NCBI GenBank assembly: GCA_002375495.1 | Contig: DFLU01000012.1 | Span: 866,748-930,747, forward strand | Source of the DNA: Flavobacteriaceae bacterium UBA3611 | GTDB taxonomy: Bacteria > Bacteroidota > Bacteroidia > Flavobacteriales > Flavobacteriaceae | Direction: 5' to 3' | Length of the DNA: 64,000 nucleotides | In this document: positions 49,952 to 58,445 of the stretch, piece by piece | How the letters are laid out: every line of letters begins with the position of its first letter | How positions within the stretch are numbered: the stretch's first letter is position 1 | Position numbers and translations under genes: made by a program | The notes under the pieces: generated by a model | What the model saw: only the letters and a program-made list of their open reading frames with translations | The model's database searches: none | What the model was told of the DNA's origin: nothing

Positions 49952-50341
49952 TTATCTGCGTTGATATTTGGATAACTTATTATATATCCCTTTTTTAAAT
50001 TGAGTAAACTCTTGAATAAATGCGGTGTGCGCATCACGTTTTTTTTCGTGTTCTTTTGCGCGGCTAACGTTATATTCTCTTTTTCCATATTCATACTCTG
50101 TTTTGAGTTCCTGTTCGTATTTACAGAGCATTGCCAACAATAGTGTGTTCTTTCTGCGTAACCCTTGTAGGGTTACTTCTACACTATGGTCTTTGATTAA
50201 TTGTTGCCCGATGATTTTTAAATAATCAATTTCAGTATTAATAGCTGTAATTGCATCCATCCAATGGCTCAATGCTATAAGATCTTTTTTTATACAGAGT
50301 CTTCGGTGCGCGTCAATTTTGTATGGGAGTTCGATTTCCAA
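49952..50341 (-). CDS. Helical hypothetical protein, 129 residues
   Basis: All-helical, with LSHWMDAITAINTEIDYLKI, EVTLQGLRRKNTLLLAMLCK, YEQELKTEYEYGKREYNVSR and a basic C-terminus. It resembles the next upstream protein in layout (helix, short segment with RRKNTLLL or KETENDTLLRAL, then a YE..-rich helix), so the two are probably distant paralogues. Soluble coiled-coil, function unknown; 12 bases from the Usp gene. Confidence 0.6.
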   Translation of the reverse strand: MEIELPYKIDAHRRLCIKKDLIALSHWMDAITAINTEIDYLKIIGQQLIKDHSVEVTLQGLRRKNTLLLAMLCKYEQELKTEYEYGKREYNVSRAKEHEKKRDAHTAFIQEFTQFKKGIYNKLSKYQRR

Positions 50342-50353
50342 AATAGTATGCGT

Positions 50354-50776
50354 TTATGAAATTCCACTCAACAGCGTGAAATTTCCCTGTACTTTGCTAA
50401 AAAATTCATCTTTCAGCCTTCTATATTTATCCAAATGATAGAGGTAGCTTCTTCTATAAGTTTCGTGCTCTGTGATGTATGCCATATCGCATTGGGTGTC
50501 CTCGCACTCTATGATTTCATTTCTTGTATTCATATATCTTTGAAGTGCTCTTAATAACGTGTCATTTTCAGTTTCTTTTTTCTGAAATTTTTGAAGCACG
50601 CTTTCATCTTCCAGACGTGGGTCCAAATCTTCGCTACAAAGACCTATTAAATTCTTGAGCTCTTTTTTGATGTATTTGAGATGATTTATCCAATTGTCCA
50701 GTTCTATGGTGTTTATTTTATGGGTTACATCCACATCATTATCATGCTCGTATATTTCTGTTTGTAAGGTTTCCAT
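50354..50776 (-). CDS. Helical hypothetical protein, 140 residues
   Basis: Acidic and helical: TIELDNWINHLKYIKKELKN, FQKKETENDTLLRALQRYMN, YITEHETYRRSYLYHLDKYR. Same architecture as the 49952-50341 product. No signal or membrane segment. Encoded within the stress operon between the GreA-like gene and its paralogue. Confidence 0.6.
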   Translation of the reverse strand: METLQTEIYEHDNDVDVTHKINTIELDNWINHLKYIKKELKNLIGLCSEDLDPRLEDESVLQKFQKKETENDTLLRALQRYMNTRNEIIECEDTQCDMAYITEHETYRRSYLYHLDKYRRLKDEFFSKVQGNFTLLSGIS

Positions 50777-50788
50777 TGTTTAAAGTCA

Positions 50789-51208
50789 TTAAATAGGTAT
50801 GTCAATTGTTCTTTGGGTCGTGTCCTGTGTTACTGCCACAATCTTTATTTTTTGAGTTCCTGATGGGAAATCCCATTCAATCGTATCTCCTTCAGAATAA
50901 CCAAACAGCGCAGACCCCATAGGAGTGAGGATTGAAATTTTATCCTTCTTGGCATCTTTTTCTGAAGGGATGACCAGTTGAAGTTGTTTTTCCCAACCAT
51001 TTTCTGAAAACACCATAATTTTGCTATTAAAGCGTATGACATCCTCGGGCATATCCTCTTCATTTACTATTTGGGCGTTCTTCATTTCATCGCTCAACCG
51101 TTGCAGCGATTTTTGTGTTTGAAAATCCTCGGCATATCCCGAGATATTTAGGATTCGTTTCAAATACACATACTCCTTTTTTTCTAATATGATGCTTCCG
51201 TATTTCAT
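50789..51208 (-). CDS. GreA/GreB C-terminal domain (Rnk-like) protein
   Basis: 139 residues. The C-terminal domain shows the GreA/Rnk FKBP-like pattern ILTPMGSALFGYSEGDTIEW followed by DFPSGTQKIKIVAV. The N-terminus is a short helical region (LKRILNISGYAEDFQTQKSL, QRLSDEMKNAQ) but lacks the acidic-tipped long coiled coil of true GreA, so it is Rnk-like: it binds RNA polymerase without transcript cleavage. Frequently linked to stress clusters. Confidence 0.75.
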   Translation of the reverse strand: MKYGSIILEKKEYVYLKRILNISGYAEDFQTQKSLQRLSDEMKNAQIVNEEDMPEDVIRFNSKIMVFSENGWEKQLQLVIPSEKDAKKDKISILTPMGSALFGYSEGDTIEWDFPSGTQKIKIVAVTQDTTQRTIDIPI

Positions 51209-51233
51209 TTTGTCAATTTTTCAAGTTGTTTCA

Positions 51234-52541
51234 TTAAGGAAATATACCTCGTTGGATATAGGCTTTTTCAATACGTCTAATTGCAATACAGTAGGCTGCA
51301 GTTCTTAAATCCATTCCCTCTCTTTCAGCATAGTCATAAACCTTGTTGAATGATTCACGCATCTTTTTATCCAGTTTTGCCATTACTTCGTCCAATTGCC
51401 ACAGTTCGCCGTTTCGGTTCTGCAACCATTCAAAATAACTTCCAACCACACCGCCAGAATTACATAAGATGTCAGGGATTATGGTCACACCTCTATCCAG
51501 TAGTATCTTCTCACCTTCAACATTGGTAGGGCCATTGGCACCTTCGGCGATTAGACGGGCTTTGATTTTAGGGGCATTTTCTTTTGTTATTTGGTTTCCA
51601 AGTGCTGCTGGAATACAGAGATCACACTCTGTGGTAAAGAACTTTTCATTGTCAAGGTCAAATGCTCCAGGAAATCCTGAAACACTACCATTGTTAACTT
51701 TAGAATAATTGAAAAGATCCTCCACGTTAATACCATTGGTGCTTCTAATGCTTCCAAAGGCATCTTGCACGGCTACCAATTTTGCACCTTCCTTTTCCAA
51801 GAAATGAGATACCCAATAGCCTACGTTGCCAAACCCTTGAACGATGAATTTCTTTCCTTTTAGGGTCTCTTTGTTCTTCTCTGCCCAGAACTTGATGTTT
51901 AAAAACACACCGTACCCTGTGGCACGGTCGCGTCCTTCAAGACCTCCACTGCCATCGGGCTTTCCTGTAACCACGTGTTGATTCGCGGTGCGTTCTGCTG
52001 GTGGGCGAGTGCTCATATAGGTGTCTGCAATCCACGCCATTGTTTGGCTGTTGGTATTTACATCCGGAGCTGGAATATCGTGTTCTGGTCCTATGTTGTC
52101 TGCCAAGGCAAATGTGAATCTACGCGTAATACGTTCCAGCTCAGCTTGTGAATACTTTGAAGGGTCCAACTGAATACCGCCCTTACCACCACCGTAGGGA
52201 AGTCCTGCCAGTGAGGTCTTCCACGTCATCCACATTGCCAATGCCCTTGCAGCATCTATATCTACTGTAGGATGGTAACGCAATCCTCCTTTGTAAGGTC
52301 CCAATGCGTTGTTGTGCTGTACTCTATACCCTGTAAATATTTCTACGTCCCCATTGTCCATTTTCACGGGAAAATGCACGATGATTTCGTTGTTTGTAAT
52401 GCTCAAAATTTTTCTGATATTGGGATGAAGTTCAATATGGTCAGCTGCGCTGTGAAACTGCTCCATCACATTATCCATCATTCCCTTTACAGAGGTTTTT
52501 TTCTGTTTTCTTTTAGGTATTTCTGCTGTTATTGTTGTCAT
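51234..52541 (-). CDS. Glutamate dehydrogenase (Glu/Leu/Phe/Val family)
   Basis: 435 residues. PYKGGLRYHPTVDIDAARAL, active-site Lys in LPYGGGKGGIQLDP, DIPAPDVNTNSQTMAWIADT, Rossmann FIVQGFGNVGYWVSHFLEKE, ADILCNSGGVVGSYFEWLQN-like PDILCNSGGV. Interconverts glutamate and 2-oxoglutarate plus ammonium; cofactor preference is not decided. Being under sigma54/NtrC-type control is consistent with nitrogen metabolism. Confidence 0.92.
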   Translation of the reverse strand: MTTITAEIPKRKQKKTSVKGMMDNVMEQFHSAADHIELHPNIRKILSITNNEIIVHFPVKMDNGDVEIFTGYRVQHNNALGPYKGGLRYHPTVDIDAARALAMWMTWKTSLAGLPYGGGKGGIQLDPSKYSQAELERITRRFTFALADNIGPEHDIPAPDVNTNSQTMAWIADTYMSTRPPAERTANQHVVTGKPDGSGGLEGRDRATGYGVFLNIKFWAEKNKETLKGKKFIVQGFGNVGYWVSHFLEKEGAKLVAVQDAFGSIRSTNGINVEDLFNYSKVNNGSVSGFPGAFDLDNEKFFTTECDLCIPAALGNQITKENAPKIKARLIAEGANGPTNVEGEKILLDRGVTIIPDILCNSGGVVGSYFEWLQNRNGELWQLDEVMAKLDKKMRESFNKVYDYAEREGMDLRTAAYCIAIRRIEKAYIQRGIFP

Positions 52542-52574
52542 AAGTGTGAACCCTTTTGCAAGAATTTATTTTTT

Positions 52575-52700
52575 CAATTATTTGAATAAACGATTTGTGA
52601 TACTGCGCTCATTGTATTTTTCGATGATATATCTACTTCTACGTTTTAAGACTTCAGCTCTTTTTTGAGCGTTATTATTAATTTGGGATTGTGTGTTCAT
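52575..52700 (-). CDS. Small ORF, 41 residues
   Basis: MNTQSQINNNAQKRAEVLKR followed by RSRYIIENTMSAVSQIVYSN; basic N-terminal half, hydrophobic C-terminal helix. 33 bases before the glutamate dehydrogenase start and 10 bases after the next small ORF. No homologue recognised; supported by its place in a tight same-strand series. Confidence 0.4.
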
Positions 52701-52710
52701 AGCATTACTA

Positions 52711-52857
52711 TTAAAATGGGTTGTTAATTAAGCCTCTGTTTCGCAGATTTCGTCTGTTTGTGAATCTATAAGGGCTATCTTGTATGGTGCTGAATTGTAA
52801 TTTATTTTTCAGCTCTTTTTTTCCGACCAAAACGGTGACTAACTTGTTGAGAATCAT
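52711..52857 (-). CDS. Small ORF, 48 residues
   Basis: MILNKLVTVLVGKKELKNKL then QFSTIQDSPYRFTNRRNLRN; short and basic. Lies 18 bases after the Cys-rich small protein gene and 10 bases before the 41-residue ORF. May be a real small protein of the sigma54 operon or chance; no family known. Confidence 0.35.
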   Translation of the reverse strand: MILNKLVTVLVGKKELKNKLQFSTIQDSPYRFTNRRNLRNRGLINNPF

Positions 52858-52875
52858 TGTTTTTTAAATTTTAGG

Positions 52876-53061
52876 TTATGCCATCGCCATTTCTGGCGCT
52901 TCTTTCTTTATATCGTTGATATTCAGAGGGTTTTTTGTTTCTGTAGTTTTTTCCTCTACTTCGTACTCACTACAAGACCATACTTGGCTTTTGTTGTGAG
53001 TAATTACACAGCTATCTCTATGGATGCAGGTTGGACAAATATTGAATGTGTTCGATGTCAT
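52876..53061 (-). CDS. Small Cys-rich protein, first gene of the sigma54 operon
   Basis: 61 residues. ICPTCIHRDSCVITHNKSQVWSC contains four cysteines (CxxC, C, C), suggesting zinc or Fe-S binding; the C-terminus is acidic. Its ATG lies 19 bases after the predicted start site of the -24/-12 promoter. Function unknown; a redox or metal-sensing role is speculative. Confidence 0.6.
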   Translation of the reverse strand: MTSNTFNICPTCIHRDSCVITHNKSQVWSCSEYEVEEKTTETKNPLNINDIKKEAPEMAMA

Positions 53062-53090
53062 AGTACATTGTAATCTTTTGCTGTACTAAA

Positions 53091-53106
53091 GGCAATCTAT
53101 ATGCCA
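53091..53106 (-). promoter_or_regulatory. Sigma54 (-24/-12) promoter
   Basis: On the minus strand TGGCATATAGATTGCC matches TGGCAC-N5-TTGC with exact GG to GC spacing. Expected start near 53080. The adjacent NtrC-type regulator carries GAFTGA, so it should activate this promoter. Confidence 0.75.
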
Positions 53107-53137
53107 GCAGGTGTGCCAGAAGTGACTTAAATAGAAG

Positions 53138-53159
53138 AAACCCTTATAAACAAGGGTTT
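53138..53159 (-). terminator. Terminator of the regulator gene
   Basis: Minus strand AAACCCTT / AAGGGTTT, 8-bp stem with a 6-base loop, followed by a T-rich stretch. Separates the regulator gene from the sigma54 promoter. Confidence 0.7.
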
Positions 53160-53162
53160 GAG

Positions 53163-53184
53163 CACTTTGCTGAAAGCTAAAGTG
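53163..53184. promoter_or_regulatory. Candidate enhancer site for the NtrC-type regulator
   Basis: CACTTT (53163-53168) and AAAGTG (53179-53184), with GCT/AGC extending the symmetry, centred about 70 bases upstream of the -24 element. Size and place fit an upstream activator site. Confidence 0.4.
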
Positions 53185-53243
53185 GATTTGTGGACTGGTA
53201 CATATTTACCCGGTTGGGGTGTTTTGTGCCATTATGGTAGCGT

Positions 53244-54581
53244 TTAATCTGAAAGTTTTTGCCTAATGGTCTTACGATCAATTCCTAAAATGTCGGCAGC
53301 TTTAGTTTTGTTGTTATCAGTGGCATTCAAAACTTTTTGAATATACCTTTTTTCAATTTCTTTGAGCGGAAGCAATTCGCCCTCGGGAAAATCTATGTTG
53401 TATTTTAATGAGTCGGGGAGGTTTTCTACATCAATGTGTCTATCGCACATTATGACGGCTCGCTGTATCACGTTCTCAAGTTCGCGGATATTTCCCGGCC
53501 AATCGTATCTTTGTAATATTTCCGAAACCTCTGGACTTATTTTTATAAAACGGTCTTTGTATTCTATCCCGTATTTAAAAAGAAATTTGTCCACGAGTAG
53601 GGGAATGTCTTCCTTGCGTTCACGCAATGGTGCTACCTCAATTTCCACCACGGTAAGTCGATAATATAAGTCTTCCCTAAAGGTGTCTTTTTTAATCATT
53701 TCCTTTAAGTCACTATTGGTCGCCGCAATGATGCGCACTTCAATTTTATCTGCTTTTTGAGCTCCAACTTTCACCACTTCTTTTTCTTGAAGCACACGTA
53801 ATAATCGCGTCTGAACAGCTTTGGAAGCGTTGCCTATTTCATCTAAAAAAATCGTTCCACCATCTGCTGCCTGGAAAAAACCGTCTCGGCTTTTATCGGC
53901 ACCTGTAAAAGCACCTTTCGTATAACCAAAAAGCTCCGACTCTAATAAATTTTCTGGAATACCACCACAATTCACTGCAATAAATGGTGCTCGGGAGAAC
54001 TTTCCTTGATAATGTATGGCACGTGCTACAAGTTCTTTTCCCGTTCCACTTTCACCTTTTATAAAAATGGTGGCCTTATTATCCTTTACCCGTTCAATAA
54101 TTTGAATAACCTCATTTATTTTTTCTGAATTGCCAATGATATCACCGTACGCATTACCGTTTTTTTGATCTATTGCATTTGCTGAAACTGGCTTATTAGA
54201 GCTGTTGTTCGTACTTCCTAAAGATTTCTCTATAGCATTATTAAGTTCTTCTTTGGTAAAAGGTTTGGTTAAATAATCGACCACACCAGATTTTATAGCT
54301 GCCAGCGAATCCTGTACAGATGGATAACCTGTGATAACGAGTTTGGGTAAGGCAGGATAATGTTCTGATACGAATTTAATAAGTTCTGTACCATCTATCT
54401 CGGGCATTTTCAAGTCAGTAATCAGTAAGTCTATTTTGGTATCCCGAAGTATTTGAACGGCTTCTTTTACAGATACAGCTTTAAAAGAGTGGAAATTCCA
54501 AGATTGTAAATGACGTTGCAGCAATTCCAGAATATGGATGTCGTCATCAACTATTAATATGTTCTCTTTTTTAAACTGCAT
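53244..54581 (-). CDS. NtrC-family sigma54-dependent response regulator
   Basis: 445 residues. Receiver domain 1-120 (ILIVDDDIHILELLQ; phospho-Asp in LLITDLKMPE; Lys in YLTKPF), AAA+ domain about 148-380 with Walker A GESGTGKE, the sigma54-contact motif GYTKGAFTGADK, Walker B GGTIFLDEIG and Arg-finger region, and a C-terminal Fis-type HTH (DNNKTKAADILGIDRKTIRQ KL). Phosphorylated by the upstream kinase (14-base gap), it should activate the -24/-12 promoter at 53091. Confidence 0.93.
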   Translation of the reverse strand: MQFKKENILIVDDDIHILELLQRHLQSWNFHSFKAVSVKEAVQILRDTKIDLLITDLKMPEIDGTELIKFVSEHYPALPKLVITGYPSVQDSLAAIKSGVVDYLTKPFTKEELNNAIEKSLGSTNNSSNKPVSANAIDQKNGNAYGDIIGNSEKINEVIQIIERVKDNKATIFIKGESGTGKELVARAIHYQGKFSRAPFIAVNCGGIPENLLESELFGYTKGAFTGADKSRDGFFQAADGGTIFLDEIGNASKAVQTRLLRVLQEKEVVKVGAQKADKIEVRIIAATNSDLKEMIKKDTFREDLYYRLTVVEIEVAPLRERKEDIPLLVDKFLFKYGIEYKDRFIKISPEVSEILQRYDWPGNIRELENVIQRAVIMCDRHIDVENLPDSLKYNIDFPEGELLPLKEIEKRYIQKVLNATDNNKTKAADILGIDRKTIRQKLSD

Positions 54582-54595
54582 TGATTATAAAAGTA

Positions 54596-55675
54596 TTAAG
54601 ATTTAGGAAGTTTAACAGTAAAGGTTGCGCCATTTTTCGAGTTATTCTCAACTACTATCGTTCCTTTATGGCTAGCTACTATGCCGTGCACCACGCTCAA
54701 CCCAAGACCAGAGCCATCACCTGTGGGTTTCGTGGTAAAAAAAGGCTGAAACACTTTTTCAAGTGCTTCCTTTGTCAGCCCGGGGCCTTCATCAATAATT
54801 TTTAGAACGATATAGTTTTTTGACTGGAATGCTTCAATCGTAACCAATCCATTTTCTGGTGAAAAGTATATGGCATTGATTACCAGATTGAAAATAATTT
54901 GTGTGAGCTGTATGTTGTCTGCTTTCAACCATAATTCATCTTCTTCAATTTTTACATGGTATGTAACCCCAGCTTTTTTAAAGGAGGCGTCGAGTAGTGC
55001 TAATGCATTTTTTATTCTCGGCACCAGATTTATCAGTTTCATTTCCTGAGGCATTTCAAGAGCGAAAAACATCAGTTTTTTTACAACTTCGCGTGAGAAA
55101 ATTGCGTTGTCAATAATCTTATCTAAATCTGCAGAAACTATTTTGTCTGTCTTAAAATCATCTTTTAGCAATTCGGCAAACCCAAGTATATTTGCCAATG
55201 GTGTGTTGAGTTCGTGGGCAATTCCAGCTGTAATTTCACCCAAGATTGAAAGCCGATCTGCACGTTCCATTTGGCGTTTGAGAGAGGTTTCGTTTTGCTG
55301 AATTTCAATACGTTCCAGAAGGTTTCCGATTTTTAAGGCTACACTATCCAATAATTGCTGCTCTTCTTTTAGAAATGAACTTTTATCATCTTGTAGGGAA
55401 GCAATAATTTCTCCATTTGGCTTATTGAATACCTGAATTTTTGAAGATATGTAAAGTGGTTCGTTAACTGATCCTGTTTTATACGAGTCTATTAAAGTAT
55501 CGATAGAAATTTCGGTATGTTCTGGAAATTGAAATCCTTTTTTTAAACTTAATGCAATGGCTTTCAACGTTTCCTGCATCTGACCAACATCTGCGTTTAC
55601 GATAATAGAAGATATATCATAAAGACAGCTAAGCTCTTTAATGCGTTCTTTCAATATATCTTCTGTCGTATTCAT
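54596..55675 (-). CDS. Soluble sensor histidine kinase
   Basis: 359 residues without membrane segments. N-terminal GAF-like sensor (about 10-140), coiled coil, HisKA H-box ITAGIAHELNTPLANILGFA, N-box LVINAIYF, G-boxes DEGPGLTKEALEKVFQPFFT and GDGSGLGLSVVHGI. Senses a cytoplasmic signal and phosphorylates the NtrC-type regulator encoded directly downstream. Confidence 0.92.
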   Translation of the reverse strand: MNTTEDILKERIKELSCLYDISSIIVNADVGQMQETLKAIALSLKKGFQFPEHTEISIDTLIDSYKTGSVNEPLYISSKIQVFNKPNGEIIASLQDDKSSFLKEEQQLLDSVALKIGNLLERIEIQQNETSLKRQMERADRLSILGEITAGIAHELNTPLANILGFAELLKDDFKTDKIVSADLDKIIDNAIFSREVVKKLMFFALEMPQEMKLINLVPRIKNALALLDASFKKAGVTYHVKIEEDELWLKADNIQLTQIIFNLVINAIYFSPENGLVTIEAFQSKNYIVLKIIDEGPGLTKEALEKVFQPFFTTKPTGDGSGLGLSVVHGIVASHKGTIVVENNSKNGATFTVKLPKS

Positions 55676-55709
55676 TTAAAAATTTGAAAATGGAAGCAAC
55701 TTCTAGGTG

Positions 55710-55717
55710 CAAAATTA
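55710..55717 (-). promoter_or_regulatory. -7 promoter box of the kinase-regulator operon
   Basis: Minus strand TAATTTTG, about 35 bases before the kinase ATG. Two AGTACTT direct repeats lie further upstream (55755-55775). The rest of the gap to 55962 shows nothing else. Confidence 0.5.
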
Positions 55718-55962
55718 GTCAATATAATCTTGTGCCTAAATTTTGTGCTTAAGCGTAGTACTTAAGATAGTACTTTCTTATTGTAGGCTTATCGAAACCC
55801 TAACCACTCCGAATAGTTGGTTTTACAATTCCCGAATGTAAATCGTATATTTTTATTGGATTACAGCTCCGTTCTAGGTTTGTTGTTAAATCTTTTTTTA
55901 AATCGGGTTATCGGTGCTTTAGCTCAAGGATCACATTTGAATATTAAAAGGTGATTTATTCC

Positions 55963-57072
55963 TCAAACTTTCTCAGTTTCTTTACTCAGAGAAACTATAG
56001 CTACAGCATTGGCTTTACCTTTTAGTTGGGAAGTTCCTAAATCTTTTACTAAAAAACCCTTGTTCAGTGATAGATGGTCAGCCATTATTTTTGAAAGCAA
56101 TAAATCTGATTCGTATGTAGTGCAGAGCCCGAGAATACGTGCCGTTGTGTTCAACACATCTCCTGTAAAGAAAATATCTTTTTTTAATGCCCCGATTTCA
56201 CCCGTAGTTACAGTACCACAATGCATACCCGCTTTAAATTGAGGTGCTATGCCATATTTTTTTAAATAAAGTTCTGTTTTTTTCCGAAGCGCCTCTTTCA
56301 TATCGAAGAAACACTGTAAACAATTATTTCGTTCTATCCCTTTGTCTAATTTCCAAGTGATTACGATTTCGTCACCCACGTATTGGTATACCTCTCCGCG
56401 GTTATTGATGATGGCATTTGAAAAATCGTAGTAATACGATTGCAGTAGCTCGAAATAGGCAGCATTACCAACCTTTTCTGCAATGGTAGTTGAGTCTTTC
56501 ATGTCAACAAACATAAAAATTCTTGATTCGCGCTTGGGCTTGTGGTATTTTCCTGTAAAGAAATTTAATAATACTTGTTGCCCTAAATTGTCGCTAATTT
56601 CGGCGTATAAAAGGGATACAAAAAGTGAAAACCCGATTTGTAATACGGTACTGATATAAGTGATACTATAAAAAAATTCGCGGTATCGATCCCAAACTTT
56701 TTGATCAAATATTGAGATGTCCATTTCTATACTGGCAGCGATTACGTAGGAAATTAGAATGAGTACTGAAAATAGAATTGAATAAATAAAGAGCTTGCCT
56801 ATAATTTTTTGTGGTAGACTTCGCTTTTCAAATAATTGGTTTACGAAAAACACTTCTAGAATACCAACAATACAACCAATAATAAATACGGCAAAACTGG
56901 CAAAAACGATGATTTCAGGAGTTATTTTAATCGCAGTATCTGGCGTATTTGCATAATCACCTATTACCGCATATTCGGTCCATAAAAACACCCATGCTAA
57001 AACCAACCAGATAATCCCGAACGGACTTATACGCTTGATATAATACTGGGTCTTAGCAGAAAATAACTCCAT
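55963..57072 (-). CDS. Class III adenylate/guanylate cyclase, membrane-bound
   Basis: 369 residues. Four N-terminal helices (about 15-155) and a C-terminal CHD domain: RIFMFVDMKDSTTIAEKVGN (metal Asp), GEVYQYVGDEIVITWKLDKG (second Asp), KAGMHCGTVTTGEIGALKKD, FFTGDVLNTTARI (transition-state Asn/Arg). Makes cyclic nucleotide from NTP at the inner membrane. Confidence 0.9.
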   Translation of the reverse strand: MELFSAKTQYYIKRISPFGIIWLVLAWVFLWTEYAVIGDYANTPDTAIKITPEIIVFASFAVFIIGCIVGILEVFFVNQLFEKRSLPQKIIGKLFIYSILFSVLILISYVIAASIEMDISIFDQKVWDRYREFFYSITYISTVLQIGFSLFVSLLYAEISDNLGQQVLLNFFTGKYHKPKRESRIFMFVDMKDSTTIAEKVGNAAYFELLQSYYYDFSNAIINNRGEVYQYVGDEIVITWKLDKGIERNNCLQCFFDMKEALRKKTELYLKKYGIAPQFKAGMHCGTVTTGEIGALKKDIFFTGDVLNTTARILGLCTTYESDLLLSKIMADHLSLNKGFLVKDLGTSQLKGKANAVAIVSLSKETEKV

Positions 57073-57147
57073 AGAACCATAAAAATAGGGCGTTTTCTAT
57101 TAATCTAAGAATTACGAGATTGTATTTTTATTTTTTTGATTCTATTA

Positions 57148-57168
57148 ATTTGTATCTTTGGTACAAAT
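57148..57168 (+). promoter_or_regulatory. Promoter with overlapping operator of the 27-residue gene
   Basis: -7 box TATCTTTG (57153-57160) lies inside the perfect inverted repeat ATTTGTA-N7-TACAAAT (57148-57168), so a dimeric repressor could occlude it. Confidence 0.55.
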
Positions 57169-57182
57169 CAAAAAACTTAATT

Positions 57183-57266
57183 ATGGGCGTAGGTGGTTTA
57201 GTTATAGGAACAATATTATTGTGCTTGGCACTAGGGTTGGTAATCGATCTTAAAGAACGCTATTAG
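57183..57266 (+). CDS. 27-residue membrane peptide
   Basis: MGVGGLVIGTILLCLALGLV followed by IDLKERY: a single helix of about 20 hydrophobic residues with a charged C-terminal tail. It has its own promoter 20-30 bases upstream with an operator-like palindrome. The stop codon overlaps the end of the convergent nuclease/phosphatase gene. No homologue known to me. Confidence 0.55.
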   Translation: MGVGGLVIGTILLCLALGLVIDLKERY

Positions 57267-58306
57267 GTTTCTTCCGCTCGATCAATCAACTCCTTAATTT
57301 CTTCCTTTTCATCCCCGTTTAGTTTCGGCTTCGGTGGGGTCACTGCTTTTTTTTTAAGATGTATTTCGTAATACATCCCAAAATGGTCGCTGCCAAAGTG
57401 TTTCGTACGAACCATCTCCTTAACAAACAGGTCTTTTGTGTGAAATAAGTGATCTAACGGAAATCGCATAAACCAATAATCTGCATGATAAGTTGGGAAA
57501 AACCCCCTGCCAATCCGCGGATCGATCATGCCAGTCATTTTTTTGAGCAAACGGGTGGTTCTGCTCCACACTACATCATTCATGTCGCCACAGACCACTG
57601 TAGGTTTTTCCAGATTTCTAATGTGTTTTCCAGTAATGATAAGCTCTGCATCCCGTTCTTCGCTGGTTTCATTTTCTGTTGGACTTGGAGGTGCTGGATG
57701 CAGACAGGCAAAAAATATTTTCTGGCCATTGTCTAACACATAATTGAAAAAGATAGAGGGAACGTCTTCCTCAACTTGGTTTTGCGTAGTTAGATCTAAA
57801 AGCTCTTTTTTAGAATACAAATGCATTCCGTAATAGTTCTCTAAAGGTATTTTTTCTGAAAAAGGATGTGTTTCTTCTAGTGTTCGTAGGCCCTCTTCCC
57901 AATCTTTGTTCGATTCCATGGTGAGGATTAAATCTGGGTCGAAGCTGTTGCATTCTGCCAAAAATTTGTCGAACTCCTTGTTGTCTTGAAGTACATTGGC
58001 AGCTAGAATAGAGACACAGCCGTCACTTGGGAAGTCAGGTTTTTTTCTCGGATGCAGCGAACTGTATTTATAGACCTTATGAAGTTGGTACCCAATAGCG
58101 AATACCAAACCACCTGCCAACACCCACTCAAAGGTTGAAAATTTCCAACTAAAAAAAATCAGTAATCCCAACAAAACCAACTCAATGGCGATAGATTGTA
58201 ATCGTATAAAATCTGCTGTTCTGAAAAACCAATGTGGATGCCCCGTAGCAGGAAAAAAAGGGGATATAATAAACCAAATTGAAAAAATGTACAAAACCAA
58301 TTCCAT
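57263..58306 (-). CDS. Membrane-anchored endonuclease/exonuclease/phosphatase family protein
   Basis: 347 residues. Three N-terminal helices (about 1-75), then the EEP domain: ILAANVLQDNKEFDKFLAEC, DLILTMESNKDWEEG, FFACLHPAPPSP, VVCGDMNDVVWS, PLDHLFHTKDLF and GSDHFGMYYEI (catalytic Asn, Glu, His, Asp, His). Periplasm-facing DNase or phospholipid/phosphate esterase of the YafD-like type. The C-terminal tail is acidic. Confidence 0.85.
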   Translation of the reverse strand: MELVLYIFSIWFIISPFFPATGHPHWFFRTADFIRLQSIAIELVLLGLLIFFSWKFSTFEWVLAGGLVFAIGYQLHKVYKYSSLHPRKKPDFPSDGCVSILAANVLQDNKEFDKFLAECNSFDPDLILTMESNKDWEEGLRTLEETHPFSEKIPLENYYGMHLYSKKELLDLTTQNQVEEDVPSIFFNYVLDNGQKIFFACLHPAPPSPTENETSEERDAELIITGKHIRNLEKPTVVCGDMNDVVWSRTTRLLKKMTGMIDPRIGRGFFPTYHADYWFMRFPLDHLFHTKDLFVKEMVRTKHFGSDHFGMYYEIHLKKKAVTPPKPKLNGDEKEEIKELIDRAEET

Positions 58307-58386
58307 CGTATAAAGTTAGCTGAATTTTTAGGAACATTGGCTAGTTGCTTCGATTTTTGAAATGTGGTTTCATTGCTATTTTTGAG

Positions 58387-58414
58387 TTGCTTCGCTTGCG
58401 AAGTTGTAATTTTG
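58387..58414 (+). promoter_or_regulatory. Promoter of the PLP decarboxylase operon
   Basis: TTG (58387), 17-base spacer, TAATTTTG (58407-58414): fits the Bacteroidetes consensus. Confidence 0.6.
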
Positions 58415-58445
58415 TGGTCTATTTTAACCTTAACCATAAAATGTC

